From contig SKZS01000106.1 of NCBI GenBank assembly GCA_007127255.1, positions 1-8,134 on the forward strand: DNA of 8,134 bases, given 5' to 3'. Of this stretch, positions 1 to 6,612 are shown piece after piece; the first letter of the stretch is position 1; each line of letters begins with the position of its first letter. The DNA comes from Syntrophomonadaceae bacterium. GTDB lineage: Bacteria > Bacillota > Dethiobacteria > DTU022. A program made the translations under genes and the position numbers. The notes under the pieces are model-generated. The model worked only from the letters and a program-made list of their open reading frames with translations. It was not told the origin of the DNA and did no database searches.

Positions 1-942
1 AACTGAGATTTCCCAGATTGGACTGATAATCCAGTAGAGAGGAAAGATTTTGGCAATCCACTGCGGCCACTCCGGGAAAATGTAAAATATTACAGGAATA
101 AATAAAAATATACCAAGGCTTTTAATCAGGGTAAAGAGCACTGTCGCTGTCTTGGAGTAAACACCGATCAGCAATCCGATCATGGAGGTAAGCGCAGCAG
201 CAATGATAATTACTGCCATTACCTCTAACGGTCGCGGCCCAAAAGCCTGGTTTAAAAGCAGTGTGGCTGCTGCGAGAAAAGTAGCAAACAATAATCCAAG
301 CAGCCACTTGGCCGCGAGCACCTCATTTAACCTGACAGATGTAACCAACAAGGCAGTTAACGTCCCTTTCTCTTTTTCCTCAACAAGGCTGGAGCTCGGC
401 ACCCAGATTCCAGCCATTACAAGGGCATAAAAAACGATTAAAGGAACCAGCCTGATTGATATGGGCAAACCGGGATCACCGAAGTAAATCATTTGTACGT
501 CAACCGGGGTCTCACTGCCTTCCAGTTCCCTGATCAGTTCGATAGCCGTAACACTGATGATGATCCGATTTGAAGCCAGACTTTCACCGCTAATGTAAAA
601 TTCAAGCACCGGTTTTTCTCCGGCCTTGACAGCTTCATCAAAACCGGCTGGCAGTATTAAGCCGGCATCGAAATCATGCTCTTCTACTTTGCAAATTAGC
701 GCTTCTTCATCCTGTATAATAGAAACTTCAAAGCCTTCCAATTCCTGAATTGCCCCGGTTAAAGCCGAATTGTCCAGGTCAACTATACCTACCCTCGGCT
801 TTGGTTCAAAAAGAGACCCGAAGGCAAACTGAAAAAGAAATGTTAAAGCAAAAGGCATTACCAGGGCCCAGATGAAAAAAGGCTTCCGCGGCCCAACTGA
901 AAAATCTTTAAACAGGATTCTTAGTACGCGTCTTATGCTCAA
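1..942 (-). CDS. ABC-2 type transporter permease, second subunit (3' end outside window)
   Basis: This is an integral membrane subunit of an ABC exporter. No stop occurs in the 314 codons visible; the C-terminus lies beyond position 1. The N-terminus is cytoplasmic and basic (SIRRVLRILFKDF), followed by one membrane segment at about residues 22-44. A soluble extracytoplasmic domain of about 140 residues follows, including the stretch PRVGIVDLDNSAL, typical of the ABC2_membrane_3 (NatB/YhaP-like) fold. The membrane part then begins near residue 185 and carries the cytoplasmic motif VEEKEKGTLTALLVTSVR, the usual E-K/R-GT-L-LL-T coupling region that contacts the ATPase. TTG at 942-940 is chosen as start because AGGTGG lies 7 nt upstream and the TTG overlaps the upstream stop as TTGA. 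The next ATG (residue 29) would delete half of the first membrane helix. It is the third gene of the operon; the substrate is unknown. Confidence 0.88.
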   Translation of the reverse strand, partial: MSIRRVLRILFKDFSVGPRKPFFIWALVMPFALTFLFQFAFGSLFEPKPRVGIVDLDNSALTGAIQELEGFEVSIIQDEEALICKVEEHDFDAGLILPAGFDEAVKAGEKPVLEFYISGESLASNRIIISVTAIELIRELEGSETPVDVQMIYFGDPGLPISIRLVPLIVFYALVMAGIWVPSSSLVEEKEKGTLTALLVTSVRLNEVLAAKWLLGLLFATFLAAATLLLNQAFGPRPLEVMAVIIIAAALTSMIGLLIGVYSKTATVLFTLIKSLGIFLFIPVIFYIFPEWPQWIAKIFPLYWIISPIWEISV

Positions 943-2183
943 AGCGAAGCCACCTTTCTCTTTAAAACAAAAAGTCCGACTCCGAAGAGAACAAAGCCCC
1001 ATAAAACAGCGTAAACAATTGAGTTTATTGAATCCGCCCAGAGAGAACCGTGAATTGTAACATCATAGAGCAACCTGACAATAGGGTAGCTGGGCAGCGC
1101 CCTGACCCATGTTGCTGCAGAACCGGGAAAAAGCACGGCAAAAGCAGGTATCATCAGCGGTATTATAAAGAGCATGCTGAACATCAGCTGACCGATGAAA
1201 TCCTTCCCGGCTGCTCCGACAAGCATTGCTACAGCAGTAAAGAGCAGTGAGCCAAGCAGTACGATTAACAAGAGCAGGGGCCAGTTTTCAGCGGTAAATG
1301 CCCTGACAAAGAATAGTATTATTGCTGCCTGGCTCATGGCCAGCGCAGTTCCAAATATCGTTTTGGCCAATAGAAAGTGCCAGACCCGCATTGGCGTAAC
1401 CATCAGGGCGGTAACTGTACGCTGCAAGACTTCATTAGAGATAAGCGAAGCAAGGGCAAAAGTTTCCATCATCATAATAAAAAAAGCTATAAGCGGTCTC
1501 ATTTTGGCCCGCATCGATACCTGGTCGCCCAGCCGGTCATGCCCGAGAATGATAGTTTCCTCATCCGGCAGTTCAACCGGCAGTTCGTGCCCGGCCAGCT
1601 GAAAAGCAATTTCACGGATTAACCCCTGCATTGCTCCCCTGATTTCCTCAGGTACAGCTGCATCGGCAAAAACAATAACCGTTGATTGCTCCCCAATTAT
1701 TGCATCGCTTAAGAAAGTATAGGGAAATGACATGCCGATATCAAGGTTTATTTTGTCGGCATCATCAGGGACCTGTTGATCGCTGCCCGGATCAATGATT
1801 ATAAACTGACCCTGATCAGTTAAGTAGACTTCGAGTTCCCCACTGACCGCCTTTCTTAAAGGTTCTTCTTTTTCAAATTCAACAAGGATAAAACCTTCTT
1901 CATCAAAAGCAGATTCAACCTCGTCTAACTCTTCCAGGAGCTGTGGGGAAACTCCATGAGCCTGAAGAGACTCCCGCCCCTCGCTTAACAGCGTTGATAG
2001 CGGAGGTGTGATACCAAAAGTTATATCTTCATCTACCTTATCGGGCACCAGCCAGAAAATAGCCACAAAGAAAACCAGGCTGAGCACGGTAAGAAACATA
2101 TAGATCATATTGCGGCTGTAAATCCGAATGTCTTTTTTTAAAATAGCCAGGAGCAGCCTACTATTAGACACTGTCTTTTTCAC
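939..2183 (-). CDS. ABC-2 type transporter permease, first subunit
   Basis: This is a membrane subunit of the exporter, 414 residues, complete. A basic cytoplasmic N-terminus precedes one membrane helix at about residues 26-46. Then comes a large acidic extracytoplasmic domain to about residue 225, and a C-terminal block of about five helices (roughly 230-407) ending in the positive tail KRKVASL. The coupling motif after the second helix, ISNEVLQRTVTALMVTPMR, matches the ABC2_membrane_3 family, although the usual E-x-GT is here QRT. The start is GTG at 2183-2181, overlapping the TGA of the ATPase as GTGA, with AGGGGG about 8 nt upstream. The stop overlaps the TTG start of the next permease. 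It resembles the second permease in architecture but not closely in sequence, so the two probably form a heterodimer with the ATPase from this operon. NatB-type Na+ or drug/lipid export are family precedents; nothing here fixes the substrate. Confidence 0.9.
   Translation of the reverse strand: MKKTVSNSRLLLAILKKDIRIYSRNMIYMFLTVLSLVFFVAIFWLVPDKVDEDITFGITPPLSTLLSEGRESLQAHGVSPQLLEELDEVESAFDEEGFILVEFEKEEPLRKAVSGELEVYLTDQGQFIIIDPGSDQQVPDDADKINLDIGMSFPYTFLSDAIIGEQSTVIVFADAAVPEEIRGAMQGLIREIAFQLAGHELPVELPDEETIILGHDRLGDQVSMRAKMRPLIAFFIMMMETFALASLISNEVLQRTVTALMVTPMRVWHFLLAKTIFGTALAMSQAAIILFFVRAFTAENWPLLLLIVLLGSLLFTAVAMLVGAAGKDFIGQLMFSMLFIIPLMIPAFAVLFPGSAATWVRALPSYPIVRLLYDVTIHGSLWADSINSIVYAVLWGFVLFGVGLFVLKRKVASL
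950..955 (-). promoter_or_regulatory. Ribosome binding site fixing a TTG start
   Basis: On the minus strand AGGTGG (within AAAGGTGG) lies 7 nt before the TTG at 942-940. It sits inside the last codons of the preceding permease, so translation of the two permeases is probably coupled. Confidence 0.7.
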
Positions 2184-3418
2184 CCGACCAGCCCCCTGCC
2201 GGTTAGCCGGATAAATATCGCTTCCAGGGTAGCTTCTTCTGTATGAATTGTCATCAGGTCGGGTGAAGCAGCCAGTTCACTCAAGCGCGCTGATGACTTC
2301 TCTCCGTCCAGGGGCAGTTTTTCTTCGCGCACGGTATCCCCTTCACGCAGGCGGACCCGCACAGAGCGTTTTCCGTACTTCAATTTCAGATTTTCAGCTG
2401 TATCAAGAGCAACTATCTCACCCTCATTGATAAATGCAACCCGGTCTGAGAGCTCATCAGCTTCAAACATATTGTGGGTGGTCAGCAGCACAGCCGCTCC
2501 CCGGTCTGCCTCTTCCCTGATCGTTTTCCTGATAGCTGCTGCTGTTACCGGGTCGAGTCCATCTGTCGGTTCATCAAGAAATAATACTTTCGGTTTATTG
2601 ATAAAAGCGCGCGCTATCATTAAGCGCTGCCGCATCCCCTTTGAATAGTTGGAAACACGATCTTTAGCCCGATCTGCAAGACCTACCCGCTTTAAAGCTT
2701 CCGTCGAGCCGGGATTGCGGATACCGAAGAGAGAGGCAAAAAAGTCCAGGTTTTCAAGAGCAGTCATTTCCAGGTAAAGATTTTTTTCTTCAAAGGTAAC
2801 CCCGATTTGCGACTGAATTTCCGGATCATCTTTGCCTATATCGCGCCCCAGTATTTGTGCCGAACCTCCCTTTAAAGCTAACTGTCCGGTTAAAACCTTG
2901 ATCGTAGTTGATTTGCCGGCCCCGTTTGGACCGAGAAATCCCAGTATTTCACCGGGGTAGACATCGAAACTGATTTCTTTTACTGCCTGAAGATTCCCGT
3001 ACCAGTGACTTAAGTTCTCAACTTTTATTGCCGGGGAAAACATTTTCCTGTCTTTATCAGGCAGCCTATCCGTAAAGGGCGGCTTAATATCTTTGCCCTG
3101 CGGCAGTTCTTCGAGCTGTTTTACAAGCTGCCCTTTTTCCCACAACCCCCTGATTAATACACCATCAGGTTTTGCATATACACCATAGCCATGCCGTTTA
3201 CCGCTGGCAAAATCGCCCGTATATTCGGCTCCACTGGCATAGCAAAGCATTCCCCTGCCGTGAGGTTTTCCCTCTTTCCATTCTCCTTCATACCTGGTAC
3301 CATCCGGCAGCAGCAACCTGCCGGAACCATGAGGCACATTGTTACTCAACTGCCCTTCATACTTGCCCCCCACCCAGGGTATAGTCTTGTTTGCCAGGCT
3401 ATTATCATGTTCATTCAT
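2180..3418 (-). CDS. ABC transporter ATPase with N-terminal MORN repeats
   Basis: This is the ATP-hydrolysing subunit of the exporter, 412 residues. Residues 20-101 hold three full 23-residue MORN repeats (starting at Tyr20, Tyr43 and Tyr66, each with a Y-x-G core and an HG-x-G turn) plus a partial fourth (IRGLWEKG). A linker (102-127) leads to a standard ABC domain beginning near SPAIKVENLSHWYG. Walker A is GPNGAGKST (163-171), the signature is YSKGMRQR (258-265), Walker B is VLFLDEP (278-284) with Glu283 as catalytic base, the D-loop is GLD, and the switch His is His315. The Q-loop position carries Glu210 (IGVTFEEKNLY) instead of Gln. The tail after about residue 340 resembles the C-terminal regulatory extension of NatA/CcmA-like exporters. 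ATG at 3418 has only a weak GGG ribosome site, but it is the only start that keeps all the repeats. MORN modules are known from membrane-associated and scaffold proteins; their fusion to an exporter ATPase is unusual. Substrate unknown. Confidence 0.93.
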   Translation of the reverse strand: MNEHDNSLANKTIPWVGGKYEGQLSNNVPHGSGRLLLPDGTRYEGEWKEGKPHGRGMLCYASGAEYTGDFASGKRHGYGVYAKPDGVLIRGLWEKGQLVKQLEELPQGKDIKPPFTDRLPDKDRKMFSPAIKVENLSHWYGNLQAVKEISFDVYPGEILGFLGPNGAGKSTTIKVLTGQLALKGGSAQILGRDIGKDDPEIQSQIGVTFEEKNLYLEMTALENLDFFASLFGIRNPGSTEALKRVGLADRAKDRVSNYSKGMRQRLMIARAFINKPKVLFLDEPTDGLDPVTAAAIRKTIREEADRGAAVLLTTHNMFEADELSDRVAFINEGEIVALDTAENLKLKYGKRSVRVRLREGDTVREEKLPLDGEKSSARLSELAASPDLMTIHTEEATLEAIFIRLTGRGLVG

Positions 3419-3454
3419 TTTAATTACCCGCTTTCAGGAAGTGTTTAAGAATTC

Positions 3455-3484
3455 ATCATAAAATAGTTTATCCCTGCCTGGTAA
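3455..3484 (-). promoter_or_regulatory. Candidate sigma-A promoter of the MORN-ABC exporter operon
   Basis: Read on the minus strand, TTACCA (3484-3479; 4 of 6 to TTGACA) and TATGAT (3460-3455; 5 of 6 to TATAAT) are separated by 18 nt. Transcription would begin near 3448, leaving a leader of about 30 nt before the ATG. The -35 lies in one arm of the inverted repeat at 3472-3513. Confidence 0.45.
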
Positions 3485-3513
3485 TTATATTTTTGATTAT
3501 CTATCAGGCAGGG
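3472..3513. repeat. GC-rich inverted repeat, probable operator
   Basis: CCCTGCCTG at 3472-3480 is matched perfectly by CAGGCAGGG at 3505-3513. The arms can be extended inward by three positions (GTA/TAT, one G-T pair) around an 18-nt AT-rich centre. It stands out as GC-rich in an AT-rich region and overlaps the candidate -35 of the exporter promoter. It has no T-run on either side, so it is not an intrinsic terminator. The arrangement suggests a dimeric repressor or activator site, which is inferred from position only. Confidence 0.55.
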
Positions 3514-3646
3514 TAATATTTCGAGGATCTACGGCCGGTTAAAATATCCTGGTTGAATGTTTTTAAATATAGTAACAGCAAGAAGCCAACAATCTGTGAC
3601 TTTGGCATTACATTAGCTTTTTTACAGTATGGGCATTTTAAATGGT

Positions 3647-3676
3647 TTGGTGTAAAATTGTATCAAGCGATATAAT
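3647..3676 (+). promoter_or_regulatory. Candidate sigma-A promoter of glpD
   Basis: TTGGTG (3647-3652; 3 of 6 to TTGACA) and a perfect TATAAT (3671-3676) are separated by 18 nt. The expected start near 3683 gives a leader of about 60 nt. That leader holds an AT palindrome (3686-3695) and the hyphenated palindrome TACTG-C-CAGTA (3711-3721), either of which might serve as a regulator site. No convincing catabolite-response element was seen. Confidence 0.5.
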
Positions 3677-3742
3677 TGAGTAAAATTATTAATAAATACT
3701 AATTATGTTGTACTGCCAGTATACCAGGGTAAAGGTGCGATC

Positions 3743-5452
3743 ATGACAAAAATATGGAATGCCAGGAACCGCAGCACAGATATAGAGAAGGCTAAAAACA
3801 AAAAATATGATCTAATTATTGTCGGCGGGGGAATTACCGGGGCCGGCATTGCCCGTGAATGTGCATTGCGGGGGGTCTCTTTCTGCCTGCTTGATAAAGA
3901 TGATTTTGCCTTCGGTACTTCATCGAGATCATCGAAGCTGTTTCACGGTGGGATGAGGTACCTGGCCTCTTATGATTTTGGATTGGTCAGGGAGTCAACC
4001 GGTGAAAGAAACTGGCTCCGAACACACCTGCCTAACCTGGTCAGGCCATTAGGTTTTGTTTATCCCGCCTATGAAAAAGGCAAGGCTAGGCCGTTTAAAG
4101 TTTGGCTGGGAATTAAGCTTTACGATATCCTCTCGGACTGGTTTAGCAAATATAAAAATTACCGCAAGGGAAGAGTTTTTAAAGCCGATTTTATCGAAGA
4201 ATTTGAGCCTGCGGTTGCCATGGAGGAACCTGAGCTGGGCCGGATGGTTATGGCCGGCTTCTATTACGACACTAACTGTGATGATGCCCGCGTAACCCTG
4301 GAGACAATTAAGGAAAGCCTCGACTATGCCCGGGAAGAATCAACCGCTCTTAATTACGCCCGGGTAGAAGACTATATTAAGGATTCCTCAGGTATGGTCT
4401 GTGGCGCGATAGTTAAAGATATTTTCAGCGGTGATAGATTTGAAGTAAGAGGCGGCTGCGTTGTTTCAGCTGCGGGTGTCTGGACCGACGAAGCCCTTGC
4501 TGCAACAAAATACAATGAACAGAGGATTTACCCTACCAAAGGCGTGCACCTGGTCGTGCCCAATGAACGGCTCGGAAACAGGAACGCTTTTAGCTTGATT
4601 TCTTTTGATGACGGACGGTTTTTCTTTGTTTTGAAGAGGGGGAATGTTTCAATAATCGGGACAACAGATACCGCTTATTACCCTGAATCTAAGGATCTCG
4701 ATCTACCCTTGTGCAACAGGGAAGACTGTGATTACCTGCTTAGCACAGTAAACAGGATGTTCCCCCATGCCATGCTTACTTACAATGATATTATTTCCGC
4801 TTATGCGGGTATCAGGCCCCTGATTAAGCAAGCAGGTGCCGAACATGAATCCGATGTGTCTCGCAGGCATGAAATTTTTCAGACTGACGACGGAGTTGTT
4901 GCTATTGCCGGTGGCAAATCGACCACTTACAGACGCATGGCCGAAGACCTGCTCTTTTACCTGGTGGAAAATGGTTATCTGGATAATTTTACTAATCCAG
5001 CCTATAGAAAACAGGGTTATTCAAAAATACCCTTTAAGGTCGGCTTGACCAGAAATGAATTTGACCAAATTGCCGCAGAAAAAGATTTGCTTAATGCAGC
5101 AAACCCTGAGCAGCTTCGATATTTTTATACTCAATTTGGGCGTGGTGGAATTGAAATTATGGAAAAGATTAAGAAACAGCCGGAATCGGGCCTACCCCTT
5201 CTTGAGGGCTTTCCACACTGCATGGCAGAGATCGAATACATTTTAGAACATGAAAACGCACCTAAGCTGATCGATGTCCTCTGCCGAAGAACCGAAGCAC
5301 AGTGGATGATCTGGCACCACAAGCAGCCTGAACTGGCTAAAGCTGTAGCCGATATAATGGCTTCCTATTATAACTGGAACGATGCAGAGAAAACCGCCGA
5401 GATTAAAGAATATCTTGATTACGTCGATATAAATGTCAGCTTTATAAGGTAA
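3743..5452 (+). CDS. glpD: FAD-dependent glycerol-3-phosphate dehydrogenase
   Basis: The enzyme oxidises sn-glycerol-3-phosphate to dihydroxyacetone phosphate and gives the electrons to the membrane quinone pool. The 569 residues fit the GlpD family (firmicute forms are about 550-570). After a 21-residue polar N-terminus, the FAD Rossmann motif is VGGGITGAG (27-35), with Asp51 at the end of strand 2 where Glu is common. Next comes the hallmark GTSSRSSKLFHGGMRYL (58-74). Other conserved blocks are SAAGVWTDE, YPTKGVHLVVP, GTTDTAYYP, AGIRPL with Arg358, and GGKSTTYRRMAE with Lys392; these last two correspond to substrate/FAD-contacting residues of GlpD. The C-terminal alpha-helical DAO_C domain spans about 405-530 and includes LIDVLCRRT. 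ATG at 3743 has AAAGGTG 5 nt upstream. No glpK, glpF or glpP lies alongside. The next gene follows by 63 nt on the same strand. It could act with GlpB/GlpC-like partners elsewhere, but the fused C-terminal domain favours the single-subunit type. Confidence 0.95.
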   Translation: MTKIWNARNRSTDIEKAKNKKYDLIIVGGGITGAGIARECALRGVSFCLLDKDDFAFGTSSRSSKLFHGGMRYLASYDFGLVRESTGERNWLRTHLPNLVRPLGFVYPAYEKGKARPFKVWLGIKLYDILSDWFSKYKNYRKGRVFKADFIEEFEPAVAMEEPELGRMVMAGFYYDTNCDDARVTLETIKESLDYAREESTALNYARVEDYIKDSSGMVCGAIVKDIFSGDRFEVRGGCVVSAAGVWTDEALAATKYNEQRIYPTKGVHLVVPNERLGNRNAFSLISFDDGRFFFVLKRGNVSIIGTTDTAYYPESKDLDLPLCNREDCDYLLSTVNRMFPHAMLTYNDIISAYAGIRPLIKQAGAEHESDVSRRHEIFQTDDGVVAIAGGKSTTYRRMAEDLLFYLVENGYLDNFTNPAYRKQGYSKIPFKVGLTRNEFDQIAAEKDLLNAANPEQLRYFYTQFGRGGIEIMEKIKKQPESGLPLLEGFPHCMAEIEYILEHENAPKLIDVLCRRTEAQWMIWHHKQPELAKAVADIMASYYNWNDAEKTAEIKEYLDYVDINVSFIR

Positions 5453-5502
5453 GATAAACCACAATCAGTCTTTGTTTTTTTATTTGTAAAATCAATAAGA
5501 GT

Positions 5503-5507
5503 AGGTG
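5503..5507 (+). promoter_or_regulatory. Ribosome binding site fixing a TTG start
   Basis: AGGTG lies 8 nt before TTG at 5516. The first in-frame ATG, at 5531, has no purine-rich site at a usable distance, so the TTG start is preferred. Confidence 0.65.
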
Positions 5508-5515
5508 TCTTTAAC

Positions 5516-6550
5516 TTGAAAATACAGATTATGGAGACAGAAAAATCAGTTGGGCAGTTGATCTGTCATGATATAACCAAGATTGAAAAAGGGGTTTTTA
5601 AAGGCGCAATCTTTAAAAGAGGCCACCGAATTTCTACCGAAGATATAGAAACACTGCTTAGCCTGGGCAAAAACCATATTTATACCCTTGAGCTTGAAAA
5701 AGGAGACCTGCATGAAGATGAAGCAGGCAAACGTCTGGCAAAAGCCCTGGCCGGGACCGGACTTCTAATCGGTGAGCCGTCTGAAGGACGCCTTGACCTG
5801 GCCGCAAAACACAACGGCCTTTTGCAGATCGATGTGGCCCGCCTGCAGCGAATTAACTGCGTTCCAGATGTAGTGGTTGCAACTCTGCACCGTGGAACTC
5901 CGCTAACAAAAGGTGAAAAAGTGGCCGGAGCCAAGGTTATTCCCCTGGTTGTTAATGAAAAAACTGTTATTGCGGTTGAACAAATATGTGCCGAGGGAAC
6001 ACCGCCGCTGCGGGTGAAACCTTACCTGTCTTTCAAAATAGGCGGAATCATCACCGGTAGGGAAGTAGTTGAAGGCCGCGTTAAAGACGGCTTCGCTCCA
6101 GTGCTTGCTCAAAAGGCTGCCTTTTTCGGACAGCAGGAGCCAATAATTCGCTACTGCGGAGACAATGCCGATCAAATTTCTTCTATTATAGAAGAGCTCA
6201 TTTCTGAAGGATGTAATATGATTATAGTTACGGGAGGCATGTCAGTTGATCCCGACGATGTAACTCCCTCCGGCATCAAAAATACCGGCGCTGAAATAGT
6301 TAAATACGGTGCGCCTGCTCTACCCGGAGCAATGTTTCTTCTTGCCTTCAAGGACAATATCCCTTTAATCGGTCTTCCTGCCTGTGCTATGTATTTCCAG
6401 AATACCATCCTTGATATCCTGCTGCCCCGCCTGATGGCCGGTGAAATAGTGACTGCAGAGGAGATAGCAGCCCTGGGACACGGCGGTCTCTGCCGACGTT
6501 GTGAAAACTGCACCTTTCCAAAGTGTTCTTTCGGCAAAGGCGGCCTCTAG
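5516..6550 (+). CDS. Molybdopterin-binding (MoCF/MoeA-like) protein with C-terminal Cys motif
   Basis: The protein has 344 residues. An N-terminal part of about 170 residues has a MoeA-like beta-rich character (GKNHIYTLELEKGDLHEDEAGKRLAKAL). A MoCF_biosynth fold follows at about 175-310. The fold shows IIVTGGMSVDPDDVTPSGI (236-254, the GG and D-D-T ligand-binding motif of MogA/MoeA/CinA) and then GAPALPGAMF and GLPACAMYF in place of the usual PG-KP and GLPGNP segments. The tail has GHGGLCRRCENCTFPKC, a C-x2-C-x2-C-x4-C motif (Cys326, 329, 332, 337) that could bind zinc or an Fe-S cluster. Proteins of this architecture occur in anaerobic Firmicutes and are annotated only as molybdopterin-binding; a catalytic role in Mo insertion is unproven. 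The loss of the canonical GLPGNP suggests it is not plain MoeA. It may be co-transcribed with glpD. No other cofactor gene lies in the window. Confidence 0.85.
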   Translation: MKIQIMETEKSVGQLICHDITKIEKGVFKGAIFKRGHRISTEDIETLLSLGKNHIYTLELEKGDLHEDEAGKRLAKALAGTGLLIGEPSEGRLDLAAKHNGLLQIDVARLQRINCVPDVVVATLHRGTPLTKGEKVAGAKVIPLVVNEKTVIAVEQICAEGTPPLRVKPYLSFKIGGIITGREVVEGRVKDGFAPVLAQKAAFFGQQEPIIRYCGDNADQISSIIEELISEGCNMIIVTGGMSVDPDDVTPSGIKNTGAEIVKYGAPALPGAMFLLAFKDNIPLIGLPACAMYFQNTILDILLPRLMAGEIVTAEEIAALGHGGLCRRCENCTFPKCSFGKGGL

Positions 6551-6552
6551 AG

Positions 6553-6599
6553 GATTAATTTTTATGCATTGTATTTTTTCTACAGCATAGCAATTAATC
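6553..6599. repeat. AT-rich imperfect hairpin between two genes
   Basis: GATTAATT (6553-6560) pairs with AATTAATC (6592-6599). Inside it, after one mismatch, TTATGC pairs with GCATAG (one wobble pair), and after a 2-nt bulge TGTA pairs with TACA around a TTTTTTC loop. The stem begins just after the stop of the molybdopterin-binding gene and ends 4 nt before the GGAGG site of the next ORF. No T-run follows the right arm, so it is not a standard terminator. It may protect the mRNA 3' end or hold the ribosome site of the next ORF. Confidence 0.45.
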
Positions 6600-6612
6600 A
6601 ATTGGAGGCAGG

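Larger units (their letters stand above)
3419..3742. other. Divergent intergenic regulatory region (324 nt)
   Basis: This stretch separates the exporter operon (minus) from glpD (plus). It is markedly AT-rich and has no credible ORF of its own. It holds a GC-rich inverted repeat at 3472-3513, a candidate minus-strand promoter at 3455-3484, a candidate plus-strand promoter at 3647-3676, a short AT palindrome TTATTAATAA at 3686-3695, a hyphenated palindrome TACTG-C-CAGTA at 3711-3721, and the glpD ribosome site AAAGGTG at 3731-3737. Nothing recognisable was found between about 3520 and 3640. Confidence 0.8.

Noticed and set aside
1195..1602. Plus-strand 135-codon ORF opposite the first permease
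   Set aside because: It is a shadow of the permease on the other strand, with no ribosome site or recognisable domain.
3041..3049. Internal ATG at residue 126 of the MORN-ABC ATPase, which could give an ATPase-only product
   Set aside because: The upstream AGGA is only 2 nt from the ATG, too close for a good ribosome site, and the MORN part is clearly coding in frame.
3494..3506. FNR-like half sites TGAT and ATCA in the divergent region
   Set aside because: The spacing is 5 nt rather than 4 and the outer bases do not match; it lies in the loop of the larger inverted repeat.
5453..5515. Possible terminator between glpD and the molybdopterin-binding gene (T-rich TTTGTTTTTTTATTTG)
   Set aside because: There is no GC stem before the T-run.
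6172..6537. Minus-strand 121-codon ORF inside the molybdopterin-binding gene
   Set aside because: It is antisense to a well-supported coding region and its product shows no family features.
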